Under the pieces are notes generated by a model. It searched no databases and was not told the DNA's origin. It saw nothing but the letters and a program-made list of their open reading frames with translations. Position numbers and translations under genes: made by a program. From an uncultured Algibacter sp. (GTDB lineage Bacteria; Bacteroidota; Bacteroidia; Flavobacteriales; Flavobacteriaceae): a stretch of DNA of 64,000 nt. Within the stretch, counting starts at the first letter, position 1. Each line of letters begins with the position of its first letter. This document shows positions 28,704-38,355 of this stretch, in pieces. The DNA lies in contig CANMQH010000008.1 in the NCBI GenBank assembly GCA_947499935.1, positions 62,001-126,000 of the forward strand, given 5' to 3'.

Positions 28704-31253
28704 ATGACAAAAATTACGCATTTTTTTATGTTGACTGTAGTATTGCTTTTTGCAGTAATAGTTACGGCACAAAGTACAATCTCAGGTACTATTATTGATG
28801 TAGGAAGTAATGTTCCGCTTCCTGGGGCCAATGTTATTGAAAAGGGTACGTCTCATGGTGTGACTACAGATTTCGATGGGAATTTTACCATAAAAACTAA
28901 ATCTTCTTCAGGAGAAATAGTAATTTCGTACATTGGATACAATTCTAAAACAGTTGTTTTTACTCAAGACATAGACCTTGGTAAAATAACTCTAAGTTCT
29001 AATCAAGTAGGGTTAGAAGAAGTCCAAATCATTGCATCTGTGGCTGTAGATAGAAAAACACCTGTTGCAGTTTCTACAATTAGAAAAGAAGAAATTCAGC
29101 TTAAATTAGGAAACCAAGAATTTCCTGAGATTTTAAAATCTACTCCTGGCGTTTTTGTAACACGTAATGGTGGAGGTTTTGGAGATGGAGAAGTTACTAT
29201 GCGAGGTTTTAATTCAGAAAATGTTGCCGTTTTAATAAATGGTATTCCTGTAAACGATATGGAAAATGGTCGTATTTTTTGGAGTAACTGGGCAAGTTTA
29301 GGTAGTGTAACCTCAACTATACAATCTCAAAGAGGTTTAGGTGCAGCAAAAATTGCGGTGCCGTCTGTTGGTGGTACTATAAATACAATAACAGAATCTA
29401 CAGACGCAGAAAAAGGAGGATTTGTTGGTTTTGATGTTGGAAACGACGGTTATACAAGATATGGTGCCAAAGTATCAACAGGACTTTTAGAAAATGGTTT
29501 AGCAGTTACAGCTTATGGAGATAGAACAGTTGGTGATGCTACATATGCTGATGGTACTAATTTTAATGCCATTTCATATTTTTTAAATGTGTCTTACAAA
29601 TTAAATGATGCTCATAAATTTGCATTTAATGTATTTGGTGCAAAACAACGTCATGGTCAACGCCAAAATAGATCATTAATAAACGATTATAGATTAAGTG
29701 AAAGAGGTAGACGTTATAATCCAGATTGGGGATTTAAAAACGGACAGGTAACAAATATTGAAGATAATTTTTATCACAAGCCATTAGCCTCAATAAACCA
29801 TTATTGGAGAATTAATGATAATAGTAAATTATCTACCTCGTTTTATGGATCAACAGGAACTGGAGGCGGTGGCGGAATTGCAGGAGAAGAAAACAACAAG
29901 TTTTCTGATGCCAGTTATAAAATAGGGAATTTTGGACCAGTAGATTTGGATAGAATTGTTGAAGAAAATATAGCTAATGGTGCTAATGGATCAACAGCAC
30001 TTTTAAGGGCTAGCAGAAATGACCATGTTTGGGTAGGAGCTTTAAGTGTTTTTAATACAAAACTTACCGATAATATCGATTTAAATGTTGGAGCCGATTA
30101 CCGTTGGTATGTTGGAGAACATTTCCAAGAAGTTACAGATTTACTTGGTGGTCAATATTTTTTAAGTGATGACGATATTAATAATCCAAATAGGGCAACT
30201 CAAGTTGGCGACAAAATTAATTTTCACGATAAAGGTTATCATCAATATATTGGTGGGTTTGGCCAAATAGAGTATGACGACGAAGATTTTTCAGCTTTTT
30301 TTGCTGCTAATTATAATAATAGTAGATACAGAAGAGAAGATTTTTTTCAAAAATTAGATAGTGACCCTAATCAAATAACAGATCCAGAAAGCTTCAACGG
30401 ATATGGTGGAAAATTAGGTGCTAGTTACCGTTTTGATTCTATGCATAATGTATTCTTTAATGCAGGGTATTTTGAAAGGGTACCGTTTCTTGACGATGTT
30501 TGGTTAAATTTTAGTAATGACGATTTTAACGAAGGTATTGAAAACCAAAAAATAACAAGTTTTGAAGTTGGTTATGGTTTACGTTCAGAAAAATTATCGG
30601 CTAATTTAAATGTTTATCATACCATTTGGAAGAATAGGACAGAAACAGCAGATCAAGGTACTGGAGATAACTTATTAACGGCCAATATTAATGGTTTAGA
30701 AGCTTTGCATCAAGGTGTAGAGTTTGATTTTGAGTACCGTCCGCTTAATTTTTTAAACGTTACAGGCATGATTTCTTTTGGAGATTGGACATGGAATAAT
30801 AATGTAACAGATGTACCTTTTTTCGATGTAGATAGAAATCCAACGGGTATAACTACAGATATCTACCTTAAAGGAATTCCTGTTGGACGTTCTGCACAAA
30901 CCACATCTGCACTTGGTGTTAGATTAAATATTTCACCTAAAACATCTTTTACTTTTGATTATAATTATTATGACAGGTATTATGCCGATTTTAATTTACA
31001 AAGTAGAAATACAGAAGAAACTTTAGATACTAAACCATGGAAAGTACCAAGTTATTTTCTGTCGGATATTATTTTAAAGCATGATTTCGAATTTGGAAAC
31101 TTTAATGCTAGAATAGTTGGTAGAATTAATAATTTGTTAGATGAATCATTTATCAATAGAGCAGACGATGGTAACACAAGTTCTGCATCTGATGCCTTAG
31201 TGTTTTTCGGGCAAGGTAGAACGTTTAGTATAAGTACAAGAATTAATTTCTAA
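28704..31253 (+). CDS. TonB-dependent receptor with carboxypeptidase-like N-terminal domain
   Basis: 849-residue outer-membrane transporter. Signal peptide (about 1-22), then a CarboxypepD_reg-like beta domain (ISGTIIDVGSNVPLPGANV, FDGNFTI, VISYIGYNSK; about 25-110), a plug domain (about 120-235, with TPGVFVTRNGG and VTMRGFNSENVAVLINGIP), and a long barrel ending GRTFSISTRINF. It is followed 17 bp later by a surface-lipoprotein candidate and then endonuclease I, a receptor/lipoprotein/enzyme order resembling nutrient uptake loci, although the partner is not a typical SusD. The substrate is unknown; nucleic-acid products are suggested only by the neighbours. Confidence 0.93.
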   Translation: MTKITHFFMLTVVLLFAVIVTAQSTISGTIIDVGSNVPLPGANVIEKGTSHGVTTDFDGNFTIKTKSSSGEIVISYIGYNSKTVVFTQDIDLGKITLSSNQVGLEEVQIIASVAVDRKTPVAVSTIRKEEIQLKLGNQEFPEILKSTPGVFVTRNGGGFGDGEVTMRGFNSENVAVLINGIPVNDMENGRIFWSNWASLGSVTSTIQSQRGLGAAKIAVPSVGGTINTITESTDAEKGGFVGFDVGNDGYTRYGAKVSTGLLENGLAVTAYGDRTVGDATYADGTNFNAISYFLNVSYKLNDAHKFAFNVFGAKQRHGQRQNRSLINDYRLSERGRRYNPDWGFKNGQVTNIEDNFYHKPLASINHYWRINDNSKLSTSFYGSTGTGGGGGIAGEENNKFSDASYKIGNFGPVDLDRIVEENIANGANGSTALLRASRNDHVWVGALSVFNTKLTDNIDLNVGADYRWYVGEHFQEVTDLLGGQYFLSDDDINNPNRATQVGDKINFHDKGYHQYIGGFGQIEYDDEDFSAFFAANYNNSRYRREDFFQKLDSDPNQITDPESFNGYGGKLGASYRFDSMHNVFFNAGYFERVPFLDDVWLNFSNDDFNEGIENQKITSFEVGYGLRSEKLSANLNVYHTIWKNRTETADQGTGDNLLTANINGLEALHQGVEFDFEYRPLNFLNVTGMISFGDWTWNNNVTDVPFFDVDRNPTGITTDIYLKGIPVGRSAQTTSALGVRLNISPKTSFTFDYNYYDRYYADFNLQSRNTEETLDTKPWKVPSYFLSDIILKHDFEFGNFNARIVGRINNLLDESFINRADDGNTSSASDALVFFGQGRTFSISTRINF

Positions 31254-31270
31254 TTAAAAGAGATACAAAA

Positions 31271-32914
31271 ATGAAAAGATTTATATACATATTATTGACA
31301 ATAACTATTAGTTTAGTGTCATGCGAAAAATCCTTAAAAGATACTTTTGAAGAACTTGATCTTGATAGAAATGTGGTTGGTGATGATACCATAACATTGT
31401 CAGACGATGATTATGCAGAAATTGGTATAAATACGACTTTCTTTGAAAGCCTTGATGATGCCAAAGAATTAATACCAGATTTTCTTACTAATAGATATCC
31501 TGTTTGGGGAAAAGGATCTTCTGTTTTAGTGAATTATGACTTAGAGTTTGGTACTAATCTTGAAGAAGTAGTTCGTTTTACTGATGCTACAATATATCAG
31601 TTAGGTCTTGATGATTATGCTACAACAGGAAATGAAGGCGCTGCATTTTATCCCGAAATTATATCTACTGATTTTATTCCACAAATTTTAGATAATGCTA
31701 TTACTACGCCAGAAGATGGTGCTATTGTTTTAGCACGTTATGACCAATTTTTTATGGAACCTGTAATAGGTTTAGCAAATATATATCAGGCCTCTTTTCC
31801 TACTAATTTTGGAGATTTCGAGAATATTGACCTTTTAGGAGCTCAAGGTTGGACATCAGGATCTGCTAATGTTCAGGGTTCTGGATTTGATAGCGGTGCG
31901 TTTGCTAATGAAGATTGGTTAATTTCTCCTGAGATTGATTTAACAGGTCTAGAAGATTTAAAATTTCAAATTAATCAAGAAATTGACTTATTCGGTGCTC
32001 CAGTAGAATCAATCGATATTATAATCTCTACAGATTATGTAACAGGTTCCGATCCTTTAATTGCTACATGGACTGCACTTAGTTTTGATAAACAAGCTTT
32101 TGGTGATTTAACGCTTTCAGAAGATTTTGACTTTTCTGCTTACGATGGAGAAACTATTCACATAGCTTTTAAATATACATCTACAGATATGGCATCGGCC
32201 AGATGGAGAATTGAATCTTTTGCTATTAAGACAATAGGTGTAGAAGGAGAATTTGACAATAAAGGAGATTATTATACTTATGATGGTTCAGAATGGGAAG
32301 CTGTTGAAAATGTACTTTATTTAAGTTCATCTCATTATGATGCTATGGGTGAAGACTCAGGTAGACCTGGAAGACGAAATAATTTTAGTAATTCTATAGC
32401 TCCAGAAGATTATATACCTACTTTTTTAAGAATAACACCACCATACAATTTTGCACAAGACGAAGATCAATTATTTGTAATCTATAAATTTTTTAATGGA
32501 AGTAATGTTATTAGAGGAAATTCTTATAGCGTTATTAATGGTGAGTGGACACCACATCAAACGCAGTTACAGTTTGGCCACGATGGTAATAAGTGGATTC
32601 CAGATAACACCATTAAATATATATTTTCTGGAAGTGATTATACGTTTATATCAACCGAATTTGCAACTATTTACCCTAACCCAGCTTCAAACTTAATGCA
32701 ATTTTCAAGTTTTGATAGAAGAGCATCTGGTGGTAATATTTGGAGTAACGATATGTTATTAGAAGCTATAGATGCATTATTAGATAATCTTTTTCCAGAT
32801 GCAGAAATAGGACAAAAATACCAAGTTACTTTTGAGGTGTTTACAGGTTCAAGAGGTATAGAAACTCAAGCTGTTATAAAAGCTGAAGATGGTGAATGGG
32901 CTTATCAAGAATAA
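31271..32914 (+). CDS. Surface lipoprotein with choice-of-anchor J domain
   Basis: 547 residues with a lipobox (ISLVSCEKSLKD). The central region (about 180-320) is a choice-of-anchor J module: a jelly-roll segment beginning GAQGWTSGSANVQGSG, NEDWLISPEIDLTG, and IHIAFKYTSTDMASARWRI. The C-terminal part (about 380-547) has repeated short segments ending WRY-like YLSSSHYDAMG and TFEVFTGSRG. It starts 17 bp after the receptor gene and is probably its extracellular partner. No catalytic motif is seen; ligand capture is inferred. The lipoprotein of the second receptor (38356-39801) has the same module at its C-terminus. Confidence 0.85.
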   Translation: MKRFIYILLTITISLVSCEKSLKDTFEELDLDRNVVGDDTITLSDDDYAEIGINTTFFESLDDAKELIPDFLTNRYPVWGKGSSVLVNYDLEFGTNLEEVVRFTDATIYQLGLDDYATTGNEGAAFYPEIISTDFIPQILDNAITTPEDGAIVLARYDQFFMEPVIGLANIYQASFPTNFGDFENIDLLGAQGWTSGSANVQGSGFDSGAFANEDWLISPEIDLTGLEDLKFQINQEIDLFGAPVESIDIIISTDYVTGSDPLIATWTALSFDKQAFGDLTLSEDFDFSAYDGETIHIAFKYTSTDMASARWRIESFAIKTIGVEGEFDNKGDYYTYDGSEWEAVENVLYLSSSHYDAMGEDSGRPGRRNNFSNSIAPEDYIPTFLRITPPYNFAQDEDQLFVIYKFFNGSNVIRGNSYSVINGEWTPHQTQLQFGHDGNKWIPDNTIKYIFSGSDYTFISTEFATIYPNPASNLMQFSSFDRRASGGNIWSNDMLLEAIDALLDNLFPDAEIGQKYQVTFEVFTGSRGIETQAVIKAEDGEWAYQE

Positions 32915-32984
32915 ATAAGTATACAATAATAATTACAAAAGGTCTCAGTTAAGGCCGTTTTATAAAAATCAAATTCATAAGAAA

Positions 32985-33752
32985 ATGAAAAAAATATTTT
33001 TATTACTTATTTCAATAGCTTTCATTAGTTGTTCAAATAATGACGATTCTCAAACTCCTGATGTTGGACTAGGTTTAGATGTCCCTGCAGAGTTAGAACA
33101 GTATTACACAAGAATTACGTTTACTGAAGATAAAGAAGCTAATTACGATGCACTAAGGAAACATACTGTCGATAATCATGAGGATATTTTGTCCTACGGA
33201 CAAAGGCATGATTTCTTGTATAACGCCGATGCAGATATAGCAAACACTGATAATGTAACGTTAATGTACTCTAGTGAAAGTAGATATTGGGAAGAATACA
33301 CCTCTGGTTCTAATATGTATATGCCTCAAACATTTAATACAGAACATGTTTATCCTCAATCTTTATTACGAATGAGAGATGCTGTAACAGATTTACATCA
33401 TTTAAGATCTGCAGATGCTACAGTTAATAGTAATAGAAGTAATCTTCCTTTTGTTGATGGTAGTGGAACTTACATGCGTATTGGAAATGGTTGGTATCCA
33501 GGTGATGAATGGAAAGGTGATGTGGCTAGAATGATTTTATATTTAAATGTGAGATATCGTGAAAAAATCGAAAAAGTTGGCTCAATAGATTTATTCTTAA
33601 AATGGAATGTTGAAGATCCAGTATCTGCATTTGAAGAGCAAAGAAATAATGTTATCTATGCCGCACAAGGCAACAGAAATGCGTTTATAGACAACCCATA
33701 TTTAGCAACATTAATTTGGGGTGGAGATGCTGCCGAAAATAAATGGCAATAA
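32985..33752 (+). CDS. Endonuclease I-family secreted nuclease (lipoprotein)
   Basis: 255 residues starting with a lipoprotein signal (LLLISIAFISCSNNDD). The His-Me finger core of the EndA/NucM/Vvn family is clear: FNTEHVYPQSLL, DLHHLRSADATVN and SNRSNLPF, which supply the catalytic His and the metal-binding Asn. Family members cleave DNA (and often RNA) with little sequence preference outside the cytoplasm. It lies 70 bp after the choice-of-anchor J lipoprotein in the receptor operon and ends at a strong terminator, so secretion to the cell surface with the receptor is likely. Confidence 0.93.
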   Translation: MKKIFLLLISIAFISCSNNDDSQTPDVGLGLDVPAELEQYYTRITFTEDKEANYDALRKHTVDNHEDILSYGQRHDFLYNADADIANTDNVTLMYSSESRYWEEYTSGSNMYMPQTFNTEHVYPQSLLRMRDAVTDLHHLRSADATVNSNRSNLPFVDGSGTYMRIGNGWYPGDEWKGDVARMILYLNVRYREKIEKVGSIDLFLKWNVEDPVSAFEEQRNNVIYAAQGNRNAFIDNPYLATLIWGGDAAENKWQ

Positions 33753-33772
33753 TCAATTTATATATTAAATCC

Positions 33773-33802
33773 AAAAACCGCTTCAATTGAAGCGGTTTTT
33801 TT
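33773..33802 (+). terminator. Terminator after endonuclease I gene
   Basis: AAAAACCGCTTCAATTGAAG with CGGTTTTTTT forms a near-perfect palindrome (stem AAAAACCGCTTCAA) followed by a T run, 20 bp after the stop codon. Confidence 0.88.
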
Positions 33803-33816
33803 ATTCATATAATGAT

Positions 33817-33824
33817 TACATTTG
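33817..33824 (+). promoter_or_regulatory. Candidate -7 box (TACATTTG) for the small membrane gene
   Basis: TACATTTG matches TAnnTTTG, 26 bases before the ATG at 33851 and just after the preceding terminator. No -33 element stands out. Confidence 0.45.
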
Positions 33825-33850
33825 TTTTCTAAAATTAAAAATATAAACTC

Positions 33851-34291
33851 ATGTATAGCGCTGTAAAATCACTCCATTCCTATTGGGCATATTTAGTACT
33901 TATTGTTTTAATAATAGCAACTGTAAATGCTTTAATAAAAACATTTGGAGATAAAGAGTATGAAGCAAGCGATTTTAGAAAATCTTTATTTACTTTAATT
34001 GTATCGCATATTCAGTTACTCATCGGGTTAGTATTGTATTTTGTATCGCCTAGATTACAGCTTTTTAGCGAATTGGGTATGGGAGATATCATGAAAGATT
34101 CTGTAAACAGACTCTATTTATTTGAGCACCCATTAATTAATATTATTGCAGTAGCTTTAATTACTATTGGGTACTCTAAGCATAAAAAGAAATTAACGTC
34201 TAATAGTAAATTAAAAACTATAGCCATTTTTTATACCATAGCTTTAGTCTTGTTTTTATCAAGAATTCCTTGGAGTACTTGGATTGGATAA
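33851..34291 (+). CDS. Four-helix membrane protein, cytochrome b-like annotation family
   Basis: 146 residues with four hydrophobic helices at about 12-30, 47-66, 92-112 and 124-140. Conserved His residues occur in SLHSYWAYL, SHIQLLIG and FEHPLINI, which is why flavobacterial homologues are sometimes labelled cytochrome B; haem binding is not established. It has its own promoter candidate and is followed by a bidirectional terminator shared with the convergent nuclease gene. Function unknown. Confidence 0.75.
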   Translation: MYSAVKSLHSYWAYLVLIVLIIATVNALIKTFGDKEYEASDFRKSLFTLIVSHIQLLIGLVLYFVSPRLQLFSELGMGDIMKDSVNRLYLFEHPLINIIAVALITIGYSKHKKKLTSNSKLKTIAIFYTIALVLFLSRIPWSTWIG

Positions 34292-34330
34292 TAAACACTT
34301 TAGATATTATATTGAAGATAAACGTATCCC

Positions 34331-34368
34331 AGACCTGTCAGGTTTTAAAAACTTGACAGGTCTTTTTT
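34331..34368. terminator. Bidirectional palindromic terminator, family A
   Basis: Arms AGACCTGTCA and TGACAGGTCT flank a GTTTTAAAAAC centre, followed by TTTTTT. It sits between convergent genes. The sequence is the same design as the palindrome at 21550-21582, with centre and arms differing by a few bases. Confidence 0.85.
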
Positions 34369-35440
34369 AATCATTAGTTTTTATTATTACTGAGGTGTCT
34401 ATTTCCTTAATAACATATACATAAACCGGGAAATGATCACTAAAACCATTGCTAAAATTACCGTTGGACCAACTTCTAAAGGGGTAGCCTTTATATTTAC
34501 CATTATGGTTAATCAAATAGCTTTTATTAAAAATACCAGCTTTGTAAAACCTATAAGACGCATAATCTTTTTCAAGTAATGGCTTAGTAAGCATAATTTG
34601 GTCAAATAAACTCCAAGAATCGCGATAAGCTGTGGTGCCTAAACCCTTTTTGAAGAAAGTTTCAAAAGGATTATAAATACCTTTTAATCCTACATTTCTA
34701 GTGTTTTTAGCTTTTAAAATTTTCTTTATACTTGTATTATTTGGGTTATCATTTAAATCACCCATTATAAAAATTTTTGAGTAAGGGTCTATAATTTGTA
34801 ACGAATCTACAAGACGCTTACTTAACCTTGCTGCAGCAATACGTTTAGGTCTGCTTCTGGCTTCTCCACCACGTCTAGATGGCCAATGATTTACAATAAT
34901 ATGGATTAAATCATTCTCAAGTTTACCACTAACTAATAACTGATTACGAGTGTATATTCTTTTTTGGTTTTGGTCATCATGTATTATCAATTCGTGACTG
35001 CTGGTGTTTATGGGTGTAAATAATTTTTTTTGAAACAACAGTGCGACATCAATGCCTCTAACATCAGGAGAGTCATAATGTATAATGCCATAATCTTTAT
35101 CTTGTAATACAGTATTATTTATAAGATCTTCTAATACATCTGCGTTTTCAATTTCACAAATACCTATAATAGCAGGGGTGTTTTGGGTTACATCTTTTCC
35201 AATTTCGGCAATGACTTTAGCCATATTATTTATTTTTGAATTATAGGCTTTTCTGCGATTTGATTTTATCTTCATTATTGGGCTAAATTCATCAAGTTTC
35301 GTAGGATTATTTATAGTGTCAAATAAATTTTCTACATTGTAGAATGCTAAGGTGTGGATTTTAAACTTTTTCTTTTGTGCATTAACGGTTGCAAATACAC
35401 TTAAAGAAAGTATAAGAAGAGTAAGCTTTAAACAATTCAT
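34367..35440 (-). CDS. Secreted endonuclease/exonuclease/phosphatase-family protein
   Basis: 357 residues with a signal peptide (LKLTLLILSLSVFATVNAQ). The EEP catalytic set is complete: YNVENLFD (Asn), GICEIEN (Glu), VNHWPSRRGG (His), FIMGDLNDNP (Asp and Asn) and SDHFPVYV at the C-terminus (Asp-His pair). The R-rich WPSRRGGEARSRP stretch is typical of the secreted DNase-like group in Bacteroidota. The likely product is an extracellular nuclease or phosphodiesterase. It is divergent from the second TonB receptor gene, 102 bp apart, suggesting shared control. Confidence 0.9.
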   Translation of the reverse strand: MNCLKLTLLILSLSVFATVNAQKKKFKIHTLAFYNVENLFDTINNPTKLDEFSPIMKIKSNRRKAYNSKINNMAKVIAEIGKDVTQNTPAIIGICEIENADVLEDLINNTVLQDKDYGIIHYDSPDVRGIDVALLFQKKLFTPINTSSHELIIHDDQNQKRIYTRNQLLVSGKLENDLIHIIVNHWPSRRGGEARSRPKRIAAARLSKRLVDSLQIIDPYSKIFIMGDLNDNPNNTSIKKILKAKNTRNVGLKGIYNPFETFFKKGLGTTAYRDSWSLFDQIMLTKPLLEKDYASYRFYKAGIFNKSYLINHNGKYKGYPFRSWSNGNFSNGFSDHFPVYVYVIKEIDTSVIIKTND

Positions 35441-35542
35441 TTTAAATATAATAAGTTGATTTTGTCTACTATATTACAAAACTTAAACCAGAGTTATTCT
35501 ATATGAATGATGTTTATAATTAATTTGGATTATAAAATAAGT

Positions 35543-38344
35543 ATGAAAAAAATTGGTCTACTTTTTTTCTTAGAATTTTTTTGTATTGCTGTTTATGCAC
35601 AGCAAACCAGTATTAAAGGTAGTGTAAAAAACGCTGTGTCTTTACAGCCTATAGAAGGTGTAAATATTAGTATTGAAAATTCAAATCTTAAAACGACAAC
35701 AAATATTCTAGGCGAATTTGTATTTAACAAAAGTATACCTCTAGGAGAACAAATACTCAAAATTTCTAAACTAGGATATATTACAAAACGATATCCAATA
35801 ATTATAAACGAAGGTAAAACGGTGAATATTACCGATATGATTTTAGATAGAGATACCTCCATTAATAATGATTTATTTACCATTACACTTACAGATGACG
35901 AGCTAAATAATGATACTAGTGGTGCAGATAATATTTCAGGTTTATTAGCATCGTCATTAGATGTTTTTCAAAGAACTGCTGCTTTTGAGTTTAGTCAATC
36001 ATTTTATAGATTACGAGGTTTAGATTCTAATCATGGTAATGTACTTATAAACGGCATAGAAATGAATAAGGTTTATAACGGGCGGCCGCAATGGAGTAAT
36101 TGGGGTGGTCTAAATGATGTGTTGCGTAACCAAGAATTGAGCACAGGTTTAGCGCCTTCAAATTATAATTTTGGAGGTATTTTAGGAACAACAAATATTA
36201 ACGTAAGAGCATCAGAATATAGGTCTGGCGGTCGCTTAACATATTCATCTTTAAATAGAAGCTATACCAACCGAGTTATGGCAACATATGCCTCTGGATT
36301 ATTAAAAAATAACTGGGCATATACCATATCTTTAGGAAGGCGTTGGGGAAATGAAGGCTATCAAGATGCTACTAGTTATAATTCCAATTCGTTTTTCACT
36401 TCCATAGAAAAGAGAATTAATGAAAAACATAGCTTGAATGTAACCGCAATATATACTCCAAATCGTAGGGGTAAATCATCACCAAATACTCAAGAGGTTT
36501 TTAATTTAAAAGATATAACATACAATGCGTATTGGGGTTGGCAAAATGGTAAAAAACGTAATTCTAGGATTAAAGAGGTTAACGAACCCATAATAATGTT
36601 AAATCACTATTGGAATATAAATAACAAAACAACATTAAATACTAATGTTGGATATCAATTTGGGTCATTAGGGAACAGCCGTTTAGATTATAATGGTACA
36701 GATTTGATAGACGGATTTCCTCAAGGTGGAGGTGCAAATCCTAGCCCGACTTATTACCAAAAGCTGCCTAGTTATTTTGAACGAAATTTTCCAAATGATT
36801 TACAATTTACTTTTGGCGCATTAAAGGATTTTACAAATGATGGTCAAATAGATTGGAACGCTTTGTATACTGCAAATACTAATAATGCGCAAAATAATAG
36901 AAATGCTATTTATGCTTTATATGAAGATAGAGTTGATGATAGGCAATTAACCGTAAATACAATTTTGAATAAAGTTATAAGCGATAATATAATAATAAAC
37001 GCATCTTTAAACTATAAGACCTTAAGGTCTGAAAATTTTGCTGAAGTTTTAGATTTATTGGGTGCATCAACATATTTAGATATTGATGGTTTTGCATCAA
37101 ACATTAATGATGCGCAAAACGATTTGTTAAACCCCAATAGAATTGTAAGCGAAGGCGATAAATTTAAATACCATTATAACCTTTTTGCAAATGAGTTAGG
37201 AGGCTATGCTCAAGCTCAGTTTAATTATAATAAAATAGATTTTCATGTTTCTGGAAATGTAAAAAACACTGTTTATCAAAGAGAAGGTTTGTATCAAAAT
37301 GGTGGATTTCCAGATAATTCATTTGGTAAAGGCGACCAACTAAGCTTTACAGGTTTTGGAGCTAAAGCGGGTTTAATTTATAAAGTAACAGGTAAGCATT
37401 TTTTTGATTTTAATATGGGTTATATATCCAGAGCACCATCGTTACAAAACACGTATTCAAATTCTAGAGAAAATCATAATATTGTACCAAACATATCTAA
37501 TGAAAATATAGTATCTATGGATGCCAGTTATATATTTCGCACATCTAACATTAAAGCTAAATTAACAGGGTATTATACGAGTATAAAAGATGCTAGCGAA
37601 ATTTCATTCTTTTTTGCTGATGGTATTGGTGGCGATAATACGGCTTTTGTACAAGAGGTTTTACAAGGTGTAGAAAAAAAGCATGTGGGTGCAGAATTTG
37701 GTATAGAAGCTCAAGTAACTCAAACTATTAAATTAAAGTCTGCAGCTTCTATAGGTCAATTTACGTATAATAATAATCCAAATTTATTTCTTTCTACAGA
37801 ACCAGATGATGAAGCATTAGCTGCAGGTTTTATAAATGGATTTAAGCGTTTTGGACAATCTAAACTAAAAGATTATAAACTGGCTTCTGGCCCTCAAAAT
37901 GCTTATTCTATAGGGTTTGAATATAGAGACCCTGATTTTTGGTGGTTTGGAGCTACAACCAATTTTTTTACAAATACATATATTGATGTTAGTCCTTTAA
38001 CTCGGTCTGCAAACTTTACTACAGATTTTGATGGTAATGTATTTAATGATTTTGATGAAGGTTTAGCAAGAAATTTATTAAAACAAGAGCGTTTTGATGA
38101 TTATATGGTCGTTAATGTAATAGGTGGTAAATCATGGAAAATCAGTAAATATTATGTTGGGTTTTTTGCAAGCATCAATAACGTATTAAACGAGGTTTAT
38201 AAAACAGGCGGTTTTGAGCAAGGCAGAAATGCTAATTATAGAGAGTTAAGAAATGATAAAGCTTTAAACACACCTGTTTTTGGACCAAAATATTGGTATG
38301 GTCGAGGAACAACATATTTTTTAAATGTCAATGTTAGATTTTAA
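35543..38344 (+). CDS. TonB-dependent receptor with carboxypeptidase-like N-terminal domain (second)
   Basis: 933 residues from the ATG at 35543, which starts the signal peptide KKIGLLFFLEFFCIAVYAQ; the frame extends 12 codons upstream without merit. A CarboxypepD_reg-like domain (IKGSVKNAVSLQPIEGV, ILGEFVFN; about 20-105) precedes the plug (FYRLRGLDSNHGNVLINGI) and a large barrel ending TTYFLNVNVRF. The DUF5689 lipoprotein gene follows 11 bp later. Receptors of this kind next to DUF5689 and EEP genes recur in flavobacteria as far as I recall. Substrate unknown. Confidence 0.92.
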   Translation: MKKIGLLFFLEFFCIAVYAQQTSIKGSVKNAVSLQPIEGVNISIENSNLKTTTNILGEFVFNKSIPLGEQILKISKLGYITKRYPIIINEGKTVNITDMILDRDTSINNDLFTITLTDDELNNDTSGADNISGLLASSLDVFQRTAAFEFSQSFYRLRGLDSNHGNVLINGIEMNKVYNGRPQWSNWGGLNDVLRNQELSTGLAPSNYNFGGILGTTNINVRASEYRSGGRLTYSSLNRSYTNRVMATYASGLLKNNWAYTISLGRRWGNEGYQDATSYNSNSFFTSIEKRINEKHSLNVTAIYTPNRRGKSSPNTQEVFNLKDITYNAYWGWQNGKKRNSRIKEVNEPIIMLNHYWNINNKTTLNTNVGYQFGSLGNSRLDYNGTDLIDGFPQGGGANPSPTYYQKLPSYFERNFPNDLQFTFGALKDFTNDGQIDWNALYTANTNNAQNNRNAIYALYEDRVDDRQLTVNTILNKVISDNIIINASLNYKTLRSENFAEVLDLLGASTYLDIDGFASNINDAQNDLLNPNRIVSEGDKFKYHYNLFANELGGYAQAQFNYNKIDFHVSGNVKNTVYQREGLYQNGGFPDNSFGKGDQLSFTGFGAKAGLIYKVTGKHFFDFNMGYISRAPSLQNTYSNSRENHNIVPNISNENIVSMDASYIFRTSNIKAKLTGYYTSIKDASEISFFFADGIGGDNTAFVQEVLQGVEKKHVGAEFGIEAQVTQTIKLKSAASIGQFTYNNNPNLFLSTEPDDEALAAGFINGFKRFGQSKLKDYKLASGPQNAYSIGFEYRDPDFWWFGATTNFFTNTYIDVSPLTRSANFTTDFDGNVFNDFDEGLARNLLKQERFDDYMVVNVIGGKSWKISKYYVGFFASINNVLNEVYKTGGFEQGRNANYRELRNDKALNTPVFGPKYWYGRGTTYFLNVNVRF

Positions 38345-38355
38345 ATACGTAGATT

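Noticed and set aside
28704..32914. Reading the first receptor set as a classical SusC/SusD polysaccharide locus
   Set aside because: The lipoprotein lacks SusD helical TPR features, and no glycosidase gene is nearby.
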